This document shows, in pieces, positions 51,701-63,243 of a stretch of 64,000 nt of DNA. Under the pieces are notes generated by a model that made no database searches, was not told the origin of the DNA, and was given only the letters and a program-made list of their open reading frames with translations. The stretch is from NCBI GenBank assembly GCA_012862575.1, contig BLSF01000050.1, forward strand, positions 124,001 to 188,000, written 5' to 3'. Each line of letters starts with the position of its first letter. Within the stretch, counting starts at the first letter, position 1. Source of the DNA: Parietichytrium sp. I65-24A (Eukaryota; Sar; Bigyra; Thraustochytrida; Thraustochytriidae). Both the position numbers and the translations under genes were made by a program.

Positions 51701-53116
51701 TCCATCAGATAGTTCCGCGAAGAAACCTGAAGAATCGAGTCACATACCGCAGATATGGTGTGGAAGCCGGCAAAATTTTGTGACAAATCAAGCACGGACG
51801 GCTCGTCTTTCATAAAAGTAATCCTCTTGATCAAATCTGCTCCCCCATGGTCTGACAAGCGGTTACCAGCAACACGAAGGACTTTAATGGGCAGTGAGCC
51901 GATCGCGACCGACGCGTTCTCTGAAAGTTTCGCGTCTCCAAGGCCGAGGTTAGAAAGATCCATCACTCCGTTCTCAGAAGCCTTGTCGTTTTTGAAGACG
52001 ACGATTGGTTCTGGGTACAAGCTGCTCTGGCGAGATGCAGCAAAGTATGCATCCAATGCTTTCGTGTGGTCGTTTGCCACTGCCTGGTCTCCAATTCCCC
52101 CAAGTTTTGGCTGTTGCAAGATGTTTTTCCCGGCCCTGGGCGATTGGGGGCGAAGTACACTCTCTTTATGGTCCCTCCCTTTCTCCGGAGCTGCCGGAGC
52201 TAGTGGCTCGCACTCTATACAGGTCCTTCCCGTTTTCATAAAGTCAAAAAATAGTTCTTTGCTTGGCGACATTTGTCCGAGGCGCGTTTGATGCGATTCC
52301 TTCTCGGTTGGCATGAGAAACAGCTCTTCGCTCTTGAAACTCGCTTCGTCCAATTGGACAGTCAACTCGCGCTTCTCATCAAAGCTTTTCTTGAAGTGGT
52401 CGCGGCCGTGTTTTGCCCTTGATGATGTTTGAGAGGCTCCCTGCATTTCCTGGAATGATGCCGTTTTCATGGAGCCTCCAGAGGGGCTTGGGGAGAGCCA
52501 ACTAGTCAGCTCGTCTTCGAGGTGATCCTCAAGCTCGCGCAAGGAGGCTCTTCTCTCCTTCAGACCTGGTAATGTGCATTCTGGGGGCTTGTTGGCGGCC
52601 TCATTCTGTTGATCCTGATTGAAGGGGTTAATCTCGATTTCCTCGTTTGCACGTTGCCCCAGCTCTGCTCCTTTGAGGAAAGCAACCTCAACTTTTGTCA
52701 GTTCTTCCGGACTCTTGCAGCGCAAAGAGCCAATAAAAATGTCCTTCAGAGTCACATCCTGTGATTTTCTCTCTACTGTAGCCGCAAGAGACTCGTCCCA
52801 TCCCGCGGAATGTCCCTTACTTTTTCTTCGATCTGGGGAAAGCAGGTGCCCCAGCCTTTGAAGCTCTTCGGGTCCTTGTTGCTGTGGTCTATTTTTGCAA
52901 CGGCGCAGCCCCGTCCACCAACAAGCACACACATCCGTCAGTCTCCACCCAATCAACGCAGGAATCTCCCACACATTCGCGCACTTACATCGCAAGCACC
53001 GTGGACGCGACCGCTGTGGGAACCATGACAAGTTTCTTCTTCTTCGGACTGGCATTCTCCTCGCCATTTGGAGCTTGCAACTTTTCAGCTCGCCGCTCAA
53101 AGATCATCTTGGCCAT
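48787..53116 (-). CDS. Large leucine-rich-repeat protein, 1,409 residues
   Basis: I propose two exons, 53116-52989 and 52888-48787, joined by a 100-bp intron (GTAAGT...ATAG). The join is in frame and avoids a Cys/Trp-rich, unlikely peptide that the unspliced frame would encode. Residues about 350-680 hold RNase-inhibitor-type LRRs (LMDLNLSHNKLD, LQRLDVSYNNLG, LVSIDLSNNALG, LTHLNLSFNLLD). Before them is a disordered Ser/Glu-rich region; after them are about 730 residues with blocks such as KFFELLVRVAISCF and FAEFLTALAYVSVL that recall EF-hand-like helices in flagellar or centriolar protist proteins. That is an impression only. The N-terminus has a possible membrane-like stretch (LVMVPTAVASTVLA). 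Likely a scaffold; no enzymatic motif is visible. Confidence 0.75.
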
Positions 53117-56100
53117 CTTCCCGTGCCTGCCTCCTTTCGCGTTGCGCGCTGCACGTAGCACGCTGCACGCTGGACGTTGCACGTTGCACGTTGCACGTCC
53201 GTGCCCCGAGACCCTGGGGACCCTCGACTCGCCTTTTGACTTTACCCAACTAGCTTCCTTCTAATTCTGGCCGGCATTTGCATGGCAGGTCACGAGCTCT
53301 TTAGTCGCTGCCAGCTTCTTTCAATGGCCGTACGGACGATCTACTTTGCATACTTTGCATCCACCAACTGTGCGCCGGCGATTGAGAGTAGTTGAGGTCT
53401 GCAACTTAGACTCGGACTTTTGACACTCTCTCAATCAATTGACTTGGTGGACAGTGTGAAGAAAACAAACCTTTGCAACAATAAATACCTAGGTGAGCGG
53501 ATCTATTCGCGAATGTTCGCCGACGATTTTTGGCGTCGGAGTGCTATGGGGTTAGGTCCCATGTTCCCAGGGGGCGCTTGAGACCGTTATTTTTGTGTGT
53601 TTGCCGAGTTGTTGTTGCATTTTGTTGCTGGCTTTGGGACATGGGGTTTCTGGGACTCTCGGCACGGTCGCGCAGTGGCGCAGTGGCGGGTCGCTGGATC
53701 GTCCATGGTTTGGGCGGTGCGAGTTCCGCGTTGTCTGTCGGTCAATTGTGCCTTGCACGCACTTGCGAACTCTGTTCATCGCCTGGGGTGCACTTGGCAA
53801 TTAATCTCCTAAGTTGTAATATGGTACTCTTGAGATCTCATTATAGGCTGTGTATTTCAAAGCATGTTGAGTACCCCCCATCGCCCCCAAAGTCGGTTGA
53901 AGTGGGTGCCCCATGCCCCCCCCCCCCGAGCACCAGGGAACATGTTTTGCACACGAACTTGGCGAGTTCACAATGGCTGACCTCAACAATGAATGAAACA
54001 AAATTCGAAAGAAGGCTTGAGGCCACAGCGCGCTCTTCCTAGATCGTATGCAATTCGCGCAATGGACTGCCGCGCGTCTCTTTCAGGACCAGCATTTAAC
54101 GCCAGCGGTGCGGAAATGGATTGTCAGACACACTGCCTCGCTGCCTCCGGGACATTTTTCAGAGGTGATATCGGATCCTTTGGCCCAGCGAAGGCGGAAC
54201 TGTGGAGGCCTCTGGTACCAATGTGCTTATCCGCGGCTTCAGGCACGTGCAGAGTAAGCACACTGGGGCAGACCAAGAGATGCTCATCTCGCTTAGTCAT
54301 CGAAACTAACCGAACACTGCACAAAGTGGCACATGATCATACTGATCGATCAAGGAGTGCTAGGCAGGCAAACAGCCAGCCTCACAGAAAAGATTATTAT
54401 CGTAAAGATTGCGAAGTAAAGATTGCGAAGTATTGCCGGGCCTCGCTTCTTGAGAGTTGGAGCCTCCCTCTTGTTTGCTCTTCTCTTGACAGCCAACTTG
54501 ACAAAAACAGAATGCACTCTTTGAGAACAGATTATACAGTCGGAACGGAAACCATGACTAGTAGCGGAGCAAAAAGCGACTTCAAAAAATGCCACGGACG
54601 AACAAGTTGGCCACCTCTGCGCAACACCGGTCGGCAGTGCGCCTCACTATTCATATCAATTCATTTGTAAATGACAGCACCTATCACCTGGTTCGGGAGG
54701 TTCTGAGCCCTCAGTCAAACTCCGAGCACTCATTCCAGTAGAATTTAGGAAGATTTCAGAATTCACTGTCAGATCGGAGCAAGTTGTCAAACTCCAGAGG
54801 GAGCAAAGGCACAGACAGCTAGCTACCTAGAGCTACCAGTACATACACGTGCGTTGCTGACTACCGAGTTCAGGCAAGTAGGCAGTTCCAAGGGTCAGGG
54901 TTTGCAATCGTCGAATGCAGGATGTACCAAGTCTCAGCAATCCCGAAACTTCTCTCTCGATCCACACGACTGGCCACGCCTCGTTGCTTTCGATCAAGAT
55001 CCTCTGATTTCATTCACGTCCTCACGCTGAATACAAAGCCAGGAAGAGTTCATCAGTCTGGTCGGTTTTCAGGGCATCGTCAGCCAATCCCTGACTTCCT
55101 GAATTCTAGACTTTTTCTGAATTGCGCCTGATTCCGGGCGCTCCACCTGCCTGAACCCTGAGCCGGATTGCCTGGCTCGTACGGGACCCCGTCTGGCGGT
55201 TCACGCCGTCCTTTTTTCTCAACATTGTCAGCAGCAGGTGTGCAATAGTCACTTTGGTAAGTTCTCCTTCTCCCGAGTGCAAAGCCGCGATTGGATGGCA
55301 AGATGAACTGGGGAGTGAGTGATTGAGTGAGTGAGTGAGTTGGCGGCGAGCCGATGCGTCGTTAGCGTCAGGGGCAATACTCTCTTTATTTAGCACACCC
55401 CCCTCTTTCTCCTGCTCCTCCGCATCCTCAGCATCACCATGAGTTTTTTCCATTTTCGCATTTGGATGGTGGACGTTGATGACCAAGAAGATGCAGTTAT
55501 TTGTGCGACTCCTGGTATTCGTTTTCGCACGTGCATTTGCGTTTGCATTTGCATTTGCGATTGCAAAACGCAACCTGCAAACTGCGCACTGCAAAATGCA
55601 GACTTCATGGGCAATGTAATTCACATGTCAATACCCTGCACTAACTTGTGCCGCCTTTGTTTTGTTTTGCGTTCATGTTCATTAATTTTAATTTTAACAC
55701 GTGAATCACACGCTGACGCTGTTGATCTGCAATGCATTACCATGCAAAAAAAAAAGAGGAAAGCGAAATAGACTAAATAGACAATCCTTCTCTCTCTACT
55801 ATAGGGTGGTAACTCCGCACTCTCGACTCGAAAGTACTAGGCCGAGCATCTATCCGTCGCTTAAGACAAGCACCGTGCATACCATTCACCTTGCGGTAGC
55901 AGTACCATATAGCTCGATAAGAGTGCGTTCCGAAGCTCCGCGAGAGGGTAAGAGTGAGTGAGGGAGTCTTTTATTAAAAGCACGAAGAGACAGTTGCATC
56001 TCGGGTTTGCCAGGAATTTCCGTTTTCAGGGCCCTGAAACCCGGCAGACTCGCAAAGCCTGGCGCTCAGGTAGTCCGGGATATTGCACGCGAACCCGCCC

Positions 56101-58109
56101 AAGCGCGATTGTTTTCCAAGGTAAGTCGTCTCATTTGTCTTTCCCGTCGTCCGTGCAGCGTCCACTCGCAGGTGAGCCTCTCCCTTCGCTCTGCGCGAAT
56201 ATGAATCAGGCACGCTCTCGTCATCTGTGCCACAGCAGGTCCAAAGTCAGGAACGAAGGTAGAAGCAACCACGGCCGATTCCACTCGCTGGGTTGGCGAG
56301 CGCCGCTTTCGCGGTAGGCTTCCACTCTCCAAAGTCACGCCGTTGGCCGCTTACTTCGGACGTGCACCTTCTCGGCGACGCCCGGGGGCCGAGGGAAGAA
56401 GAGACAGTTGAAGGTACATTTGTACACATCCAGGCTGGCTGAGTGGTTGCAACTGTCATGCATTTCCTGGCAATTGGAGGCTCGGGTAGTGCAAACCATA
56501 AAGAACCCCGCGCATGCATGGGCCATGGGAGTGTTCTTCCACCCATCCTTCGGGTGGCATAGAGAGGAGATAGGGGAACGTCTAGACGTCAATTCAGGCG
56601 GATTGACAGTGAAGGGAAAAATTTCGGGAATACATTTGCCAGGGAAACAGGGAGGGACCGACTTAAAATGTGCCGCCATGATCGTTAAACATTGGCTACT
56701 CGTGTATAGCACCTCTCCTTAAAACCCTCCGGACTGCCGGACGCAAGGAGCATAGAGATTGCTATGTGGGGCGTAGCAACTTGTTCGTCGGCCGTGCTTC
56801 AAAGTAACCCTAATTCTTGCTTACCGCTATTCATAGGAGCCCCGGGGTTTTGCTCCTAGAGATCCGTGTAGCAAATGGGATTGGAAAGTGAATTGTCAAT
56901 GCTTTGCCTAAGCAGACTCTAATGGTGCCGTGCCGAAAAGCAAGTCGTAGGCCGTACCGAGTCCTAGCGTCTCCAGTAGATTCTGGTATGGTGTACAAAA
57001 ACTCCGGGGGGGAAAAAAGAGATCAGAGGGAGTGTGGAGGAGAGGGGAAAAAAAAGAGAAGAAAAAGAAAAGAAGAACGGCAGCACTAGCCCCTCGCTAC
57101 GTTTTGTTAGAAATCTGTTGCAAGTGGGAAAAAGTGACTTGTTGATGGTGGTTGGAGAAATTCAAATTTCTCCAACTACTACCACGTGGTCACAGCTGTT
57201 GGTAATAATCCCACTGCAATTTTTTCCCTCCAGTCTGGCTTTGTGTGATTGAGTTGAGTTGGCTGGAGGCCAAAGAAGCAAAGGAGTTATAGATCTGAAG
57301 GGGCAGTGAGAGGGAAATAAAGCTGCAAAAGGAGAAACCTTGTGGATGAGTTTGCAAAGATTTCGGGCTCTCATGTGAGGAGGAAAGCGAGTCCTTGGTA
57401 CCCGGTGCTCACCAAGCAGGGAGGGAAAAAAAAAAAAAAGTTGGGAACTCCGAATTCAGGAGGTTTGAGAGTGACGGACCTTGGCAGCTTTGCTTCGGAC
57501 TCACTTGCAGCAAAAGAGAGCCATGCTAGAGAATCAAATAGCTGATGCACGCACCAGTCCTGTCTTCTCTCTCAAGTGCCGCTGCCTCACGACATCCGTC
57601 TTCCCTCTCATCCTCTCTCTCATGCATCCCTTTCTCCCTCTCTCTCGCTTTCTCTCTCATAGCCACAAGAAACGTTAGAGTTTCACCTCACTCTTCACAA
57701 GCTCACTCACTCACACTCACACCAATTGGAATCAGGCTCCGCACACTTCCTCTCAGGCACCCCTACGCAATCGCTTACCTACCCTTACGGCAGCCCACCA
57801 CACAGTCAGCTCGCCATGTTTGTTGGATAGCTGCCACAGGTCTTCCGCTAGCATTCGCCTACTATCACTAGCGCCCCGTTGGCCTATAGCTGCCTGGCGA
57901 ACTCCTATACTACTAGGTGATCTGGTAGGAGGTGGTGAGGACCCTTTTTTTGTGAGGGACTTTGGATCAGGCACTCGGTAGGAGCGCGTACGGTAAATAC
58001 GTACGTGGGAGTAGGTGTCCTCGGAAACTAAAAACCCGAGGTTCTAAGGGCCGCCGAGCTCGGAGTGTAGGAGTACGAGCTAGCAGAGACGCGTGGGTGC
58101 GCGACTGCT

Positions 58110-58179
58110 CTGTGTGTGTGTGTCTCTTCGGTTCCCCTCTCTCTCTCTCTCTCTCTTTTCTCTCTCTTTACACTACTCG

Positions 58180-58214
<35 letters not shown>

Positions 58215-58318
58215 NNNNNNNNNNNNNNNNNNNNNNNNNGTGTGTGTGTGTCTCTTCGTTCCCGTCCTCCTCTCTCTCTCTCTCTTCTTCTCTCTTCCTT
58301 ACCACTACTCGTCTCCTC

Positions 58319-58345
<27 letters not shown>
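58110..58345. repeat. TG/CT microsatellite, interrupted by an assembly gap
   Basis: GTGTGTGTCTCTTCG..., CT runs and ACTACTCGTCTCCTCT occur before the gap and again, almost the same, after it. Confidence 0.9.
58215..58239. other. Assembly gap (25 N)
   Basis: The left flank (58112-58198) is repeated with small differences at the right (58240-58325). The gap may be a failed overlap or the junction of two alleles. Confidence 0.9.
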
Positions 58346-58350
<5 letters not shown>

Positions 58351-58918
58351 GGGGGCGGTAGAGGTATCTCGTGGTCTCCTCTGCAAAGACGCTTGCCTGC
58401 CTCTCTCCCGGTCTCTCCCGGTACAGTGTGTGGCAAAGCTCTCCCGCTGCCGAGAGGAGTCAAGGTATGCGCGGGAGGGGCGGCGGTGCACAGTGAGACA
58501 GTGAGATAGTGAGAAAAGAAACTCGCGGCGCTGGACTCGGAGTTTGTGGTTTCGTAAAGGTGGCACTCACTTACTCACACAGACACACACTCTCTTTCTC
58601 TTCCACTTTCTCATCAGGTCGCAGTGTGGAGTGTGGATTGTGGATTGTGGAGGCGACTTGGCGGAGTGACTGCACGGCGGAATTTGTTTGTTGGTTGTGG
58701 TTGTGTTGTGATTGACTGATTGTGTTGGATTGTTACGTCGGTGGGTTCTCGGGCGCAGAAAGTGGCTGTTCTGCTCGCGTCGAGCGCGCGTTTGGAGTGG
58801 TTGGCCTGGCGGAGGCGAGGAGGCAGTACCCGCCAGGTGGACGCGAGGTGAACGCGGGGCGTCGCTCGAGAGAGGGTGGCGCTGATCGGCGCACAGGATT
58901 AGATAGGTGGAGCGGATA

Positions 58919-61333
58919 ATGTCCAAGCCACTGCAGCAAATCGACGCTGCGCCAAGTAGAGAAAAGCGGGAGGGCTTGCAAGAGGCGACGGCTGCTCATT
59001 CCGGGCTCACGGTGGGCTCTTCAGATGGCAACGGGGGCGTGGGCGGGAGCACCGACGCCGCGCCATCCGCGAAAGGGACCAGATTGCCCCTTCCGAAACT
59101 GAGCACCGAAGCATTCGATAATAGGCTGTACGCTAATACATCATCCTCCATGGTAGGCTCACAAGGGGCATTTTTGCAATCTCCAAACGAGAATAACAAC
59201 GTCGGAAATAATTCGCAGGTGGAGAGCCTGAGAAAGTCGGAACCACAAAGTAACGTCGCGCAGCCCGTATCTCCGGACGGCAGCGTAGAGAGCCCCAGCC
59301 ATGCATCCGCCAAAGACAAGGAGAGGGGGTTGTCCAAGCGTCCTTGGAGCGCGGAGGAGGACAAGCGCTTGGGGGTCACAGTACAGCGCCTTGGTGCAAA
59401 GTCGTGGTCTCTGATCGCTGCGGAGCTGCCCGGAAGAATCGGTAAACAGTGCAGGGAGCGCTGGCATAACCACCTGAACCCAGACGTCAAGAAGGGTACC
59501 TGGACGCAAGAAGAGGATGCTATCATATTCGAGTACCATAACAAGCTGGGAAACCAGTGGGCAGAGATCGCAAAGTATGTTCCCGGCAGAACCGACAACG
59601 CAATCAAGAATCGGTTCTACAGCACAATGAGGCGTTTGGCAAGACAGGCTGCTAGGGCTGCAGAGACTGGCGCCAGGCTCCCGGACCACCCTCTCATGAA
59701 ACATGTGGTCGTAGAAAATGGCAAGGTATACACCAGGATGAGTGAGGACTCCGATTTCAGTCTCTGCCAAGTTCCAAGCACTCAAATAAGGTACAATTTT
59801 TCTGGAGAGCCGGGGGCTTCAGGCATACGTCATATCACCGCGTCCTCTAGGGACCAGAAAGATTTCCGCGACGGAAAGAAGATTATCAAGCGGAACTCTC
59901 AAGGTGGGAGCGGGTCGGGGGCGCTGGATCTTGAGGACAAAGCGAAATCGGAGAGTGACTTGTCGTCGTTCTCCTCGCTCAACTTTGAAAATGCCGGGGA
60001 TGGCGGTTTTCTGCAATCCTCAAGCTCTGGTTTCCCTGGGCCCTTGATGATCCCCGAGTTGGCCAACTTTGGGGGCCGTTTTCGAGCAGAGAACAGCCCT
60101 TTTTCTCCGTTGACTCCTTTTCACGAAGGCCAGCTCTTTGAAGATCTGCAGCAGCAAAAGCAACACGTCGCACGACTGACCATGGAGCAATTGTCCAGGT
60201 CGGGCAGCAACAATAGTCTGGCCGTGCACGACGACGACAACGACACTTCAAGTCCTCTGTCCTCGAGACAAAGCGCTGCGGGCAAGAAACGCAGGGGCTC
60301 AAACTCTGACTCCAAGGCGTCTGGAGGACCCAAGAGGAAGAAAAAGGATGCCAAAGCAAGTAGCACCGACGTCGCGCTCGCGAAAGGCAATGCCAAGAGC
60401 AGGAAAAAGGCAGTTGGCGGCATGGCGGCGTCTGCGCCTGGTGGCACATCGTCGGGGAGTTCTGGGGATCCAAGGGATGACAACGGCGGGGAGAAGCAAG
60501 TGGGTGGCAAGGGAGCAACCTCAAAGAAAGCGCCGGGCAGCAATAAAGGTGGCGGCTCGGGTATGTCTAAGCGGCCCTCTCTTCAGGTGCAGACGTTTCC
60601 AGGTGGCTCGGGGTTGGGTGATTTTGACCTTGGGCCTCTCTCGAAACTTACGCCCGCCTCGTGCGATGCGATGTCGATACTGGGCCAGCTTAGCCCCAAA
60701 TTCCACACACTTGGTCAAGGGTCAAGCCAGCTTCCAAACTCCTCTTCCTCTTCTTCGAGCTCGTCGTCTTCAGGGATGGGCTCGTTGGTCGGTTCGCCTG
60801 TGTTTGGCAATTACCCTAGCTTTCTGCCCCCGACCCCGGTCCAGAACACGTCGGTTTTCAGCCCTCGGTTTCTTCCCGGGTCGCCGCTTGCGCCGATGCT
60901 CTCGGCACGGCACGGCCCGTTTTTTGCCAAGTGGGGCGTCAGGACACCGCCATCGAGCTACGGTCAGCTTGGCCTGGGTGGTGGCGGCGGCACAGGGACG
61001 GGCGGTGGCTTTGGTGGTATGCCTTCACGTTTCTCTGAGTCCCTGGGTTCTCAGTCCCAATCGGGATTCAATTTGCACCTGTCGGCGTCGCACACACCTA
61101 CTCAGAGCCTTGGCAACGAGTTTGACTTTTCGTTTGAGGCATTGGAAGCGGCACTGGCAGCATCGCCGGTGCACAATCGCGATTCGTTCAAGCTGGGGAC
61201 TTCGTCAATGTCGTCGGTCTCCCGGGCAGACAGCGCGTCGGCCATGTTCAAATCTGGTGTGAAACGCTCAAATTCGTCTTCGTTGGGCGGCGATGGGTCT
61301 CGACCAAATTCTGCATCTTCCTCGTCTTTGTGA
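58919..61333 (+). CDS. R2R3-type MYB transcription factor
   Basis: A single exon of 804 residues. Two MYB repeats span about 138-245. The first has W residues at [19 protein letters not shown] and [11 protein letters not shown]; the second at [37 protein letters not shown]. The helix [14 protein letters not shown] is the c-MYB R2 recognition helix and the second is R3-like, so DNA binding to an AACNG-type site is expected by family rule. There is no R1. The rest is disordered: a basic stretch KRKKKDAKA (about 476-484), Ser/Gly-rich tracts and a poly-Ser. The gene has a long leader containing a CT array and gap about 575 bp upstream. Target genes are unknown. Confidence 0.94.
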   Translation: MSKPLQQIDAAPSREKREGLQEATAAHSGLTVGSSDGNGGVGGSTDAAPSAKGTRLPLPKLSTEAFDNRLYANTSSSMVGSQGAFLQSPNENNNVGNNSQVESLRKSEPQSNVAQPVSPDGSVESPSHASAKDKERGLSKRPWSAEEDKRLGVTVQRLGAKSWSLIAAELPGRIGKQCRERWHNHLNPDVKKGTWTQEEDAIIFEYHNKLGNQWAEIAKYVPGRTDNAIKNRFYSTMRRLARQAARAAETGARLPDHPLMKHVVVENGKVYTRMSEDSDFSLCQVPSTQIRYNFSGEPGASGIRHITASSRDQKDFRDGKKIIKRNSQGGSGSGALDLEDKAKSESDLSSFSSLNFENAGDGGFLQSSSSGFPGPLMIPELANFGGRFRAENSPFSPLTPFHEGQLFEDLQQQKQHVARLTMEQLSRSGSNNSLAVHDDDNDTSSPLSSRQSAAGKKRRGSNSDSKASGGPKRKKKDAKASSTDVALAKGNAKSRKKAVGGMAASAPGGTSSGSSGDPRDDNGGEKQVGGKGATSKKAPGSNKGGGSGMSKRPSLQVQTFPGGSGLGDFDLGPLSKLTPASCDAMSILGQLSPKFHTLGQGSSQLPNSSSSSSSSSSSGMGSLVGSPVFGNYPSFLPPTPVQNTSVFSPRFLPGSPLAPMLSARHGPFFAKWGVRTPPSSYGQLGLGGGGGTGTGGGFGGMPSRFSESLGSQSQSGFNLHLSASHTPTQSLGNEFDFSFEALEAALAASPVHNRDSFKLGTSSMSSVSRADSASAMFKSGVKRSNSSSLGGDGSRPNSASSSSL

Positions 61334-62025
61334 CGCTCTTTGGTCCCTGTCCGCATCCGATTGTGTGGCAGTCTGCTGACACGCGTCACGCAGCCGAACA
61401 AAGTCTTTCTTCATTCCCGTCCGTTAATTTCTTCTTGTTGTTTACAATTCCTCAGTCTATCTACATGACGTGGCTATTGACCATTCAAACACTGGCCCGG
61501 GCAGGCAAGCTGCAGTTATCACACTCAAAAACAGACAACAAAACCAAGCGCTCTGGGCACCCTGCATCCCAGCACCGCTGTACGCACCCTTTCTCTCGCT
61601 TGGGAGGCCAATCCCTCGGGCACGCGGTGCAAAACATTAGGAGTGCGGTGACCCCTACAGAGCTGCAGCTTGCTCACAAATGCACGTGTCGTAACCCTGC
61701 ACTGAATAACTACCAGAAAAGCAAAAGCACTTTCTCCCTCTTTCTTCTCGCCCATTCCTTCAATGAACATATTCCTTCTATCCGCCTAGCAACAGCAACT
61801 ACTCTGCGCACACGGAGATCCAGCGGCGAAGGGCGCGTATGTGTGTGTGCGTGCGTGTGTATGAGAGTGACAAACGCGGGAGAAAGCTCGAGTCCTTTCA
61901 TTAACGATCTCAATGTCAGCCCGGCCAAGATATAGATGGTGCGCTTCCATCTTCCATCGATGATGATTTGAAGCCAAAATGTAGGTAGGTAGATGGATGG
62001 ATAGATAGATAGATAGATAGATAGA
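61334..62025. other. Convergent intergenic region, MYB / RSA3-like
   Basis: No supported gene. A GTGTGTGCGTGCGTGTGT tract lies near 61840-61862, and a GATA/GTAG array lies at 61984-62027, right at the RSA3-like stop codon. Confidence 0.5.
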
Positions 62026-62027
62026 TC
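61984..62027. repeat. GTAG/GATG/GATA tetranucleotide array
   Basis: GTAGGTAGGTAGATGGATGG then GATAGATAGATAGATAGATA. The last bases overlap the stop codon of the minus-strand gene. Confidence 0.9.
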
Positions 62028-62529
62028 ACTCAAAGACGCTTCTGCACAGTGCGTCGAAGGCCACGTCGCCGCTTCCCTCTCTCAGAGCCTCCACGAGAAC
62101 GTCCACATCTTCGCTGTGCTGGCCGAACACCTCCTCCTTCCTAATCCTGTCCAGCTGCTCCGCCAGCGCCGCCGTGGTCTGCTGCATGTACCACGCCTCG
62201 AACTTTGTCCGCGCGGACCCCTGCTGCGCCGCGCGCCTGTCCTCGTTCAGCGCGTCGTTCGCGGAACGTTCCAGCCGCGCTGCCGCGAAACGCACCGTTC
62301 CCCACAGCTCGCTGGCCTCCACGTCCTCGGGCACGGGCACATGCGTCTGCGATGACACCCGCGCGGGGTCCTCGCACGCGTGCGCGTACGCGCGAATGCA
62401 CGCCGCGGCGCGCGCACGCAGCTGTGGCGTACGCGAGGACACATTCAGGTCGAGAGAGCCGGTGTCCTCGCACGTACGCACGAGCGCCTCTCCCGCGTAC
62501 GTGAGGGAATCTGCTGCGGACAGAGACAT
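62026..62529 (-). CDS. RSA3-like small protein (possible ribosome assembly factor)
   Basis: A single exon of 167 residues. The C-terminal half (about 108-166) resembles RSA3-family ribosome assembly proteins: a FEAWYMQQTTAALAEQLDRIRKEE helix, then a DVDVLVEALREGSGDVAFDA helix with the conserved spacing of FYxxxxTxxFxxELxxLR...LxxALxxG. The family acts in early 60S assembly in the nucleolus. The N-terminal half is Ala-rich and not recognised. The match is by motif only and could be a coincidence of two helices; a profile search would settle it. A CT array upstream (62585-62608) lies near its promoter. Confidence 0.5.
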   Translation of the reverse strand: MSLSAADSLTYAGEALVRTCEDTGSLDLNVSSRTPQLRARAAACIRAYAHACEDPARVSSQTHVPVPEDVEASELWGTVRFAAARLERSANDALNEDRRAAQQGSARTKFEAWYMQQTTAALAEQLDRIRKEEVFGQHSEDVDVLVEALREGSGDVAFDALCRSVFE

Positions 62530-63243
62530 TTTGAAAGTGCGAGCGCGAGCAGGGTGGTGATTGCAAGGGGGTGCGCGGCGCGGACTCTCTCTCTCTCTCT
62601 CTCTCTCTCCCTCGGTGGCGTACTTGCAAGTGGTGCGCGCGGACTACTAGCGAGTACTCTTGGGAAGACAGTAGGGATGTGGATGTTGAGAGGGAAATGT
62701 GAGATGTGAACTATGTGAACTTGCAAACTTTTTGGTGGCCACCCGTTGTCCGTCACCGAGATACGCGCGTAACACGGAGGCACTAGTGACGCGATCCGAC
62801 CTCCTTCTGACTGGAGCGCAGGTAGGTAGGATTAGGTAAATTAGGTAGGATTAGGTAGGTAGGCAGGAGATAAGGTTCCTCCGTAGCGTGTGCCGCAGAA
62901 CTGCGGCAGACGACTATCCTGCCACTTCGCCATCCCACAGCCCCTTTCCTACGGTTTACCATAATTGAGTCTACTAAACCGGGGAGAGGAAGGCGCCGAG
63001 TTCGCGCATAGACGTCGCGCCACGGGTCCTTCCCATCGCCCGACTTGTTGGTTCTGGAAGTGGCGGGAGGAGGAAGGGGGCCGGGCAGAGTAAAGCGTAG
63101 TGTCCGCAGTAAGCGTTTGCGCGTACTGTGGGGTCAGTGCGCCAGGTGTGGGGTTGGGTTCCGCGTACAGACAGAAGCAGCAGAGCGGCGTTCAACTGGG
63201 GGATGCATATGCGCCCGGAGAAGAAGAAGAAGAAGAAGGAGAG
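62530..63243. other. Divergent intergenic region, RSA3-like / partial membrane gene
   Basis: It has a CT array (62585-62608), an AGGTAGGTAGGATTAGGTA tract (62820-62870), and an AGAAGAAGAAG run just before the next ATG. No gene is seen. Confidence 0.5.

Larger units (their letters stand above)
53117..58918. other. 5.8 kb region without a supported gene
   Basis: Many short frames but none with a recognisable domain. An ATG frame at 54048-54257 (69 codons) and one at 55958-56317 lack support. A pair of splice-like sites occurs near 56120-56155 (CCAAG/GTAAGT...GTGCAG) without a convincing ATG exon. The stretch 55800-56990 has a different word usage, with TAGG/CCTA-rich segments, and could hold remnants of a mobile element. 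CT arrays and an assembly gap lie at 58110-58345. A C10 run occurs at 53918-53928. Confidence 0.4.

Noticed and set aside
48787-53067. Unspliced reading of the LRR gene from ATG 53067
   Set aside because: It requires a Cys/Trp/Arg-rich peptide from what looks like an intron; the spliced model is in frame and simpler.
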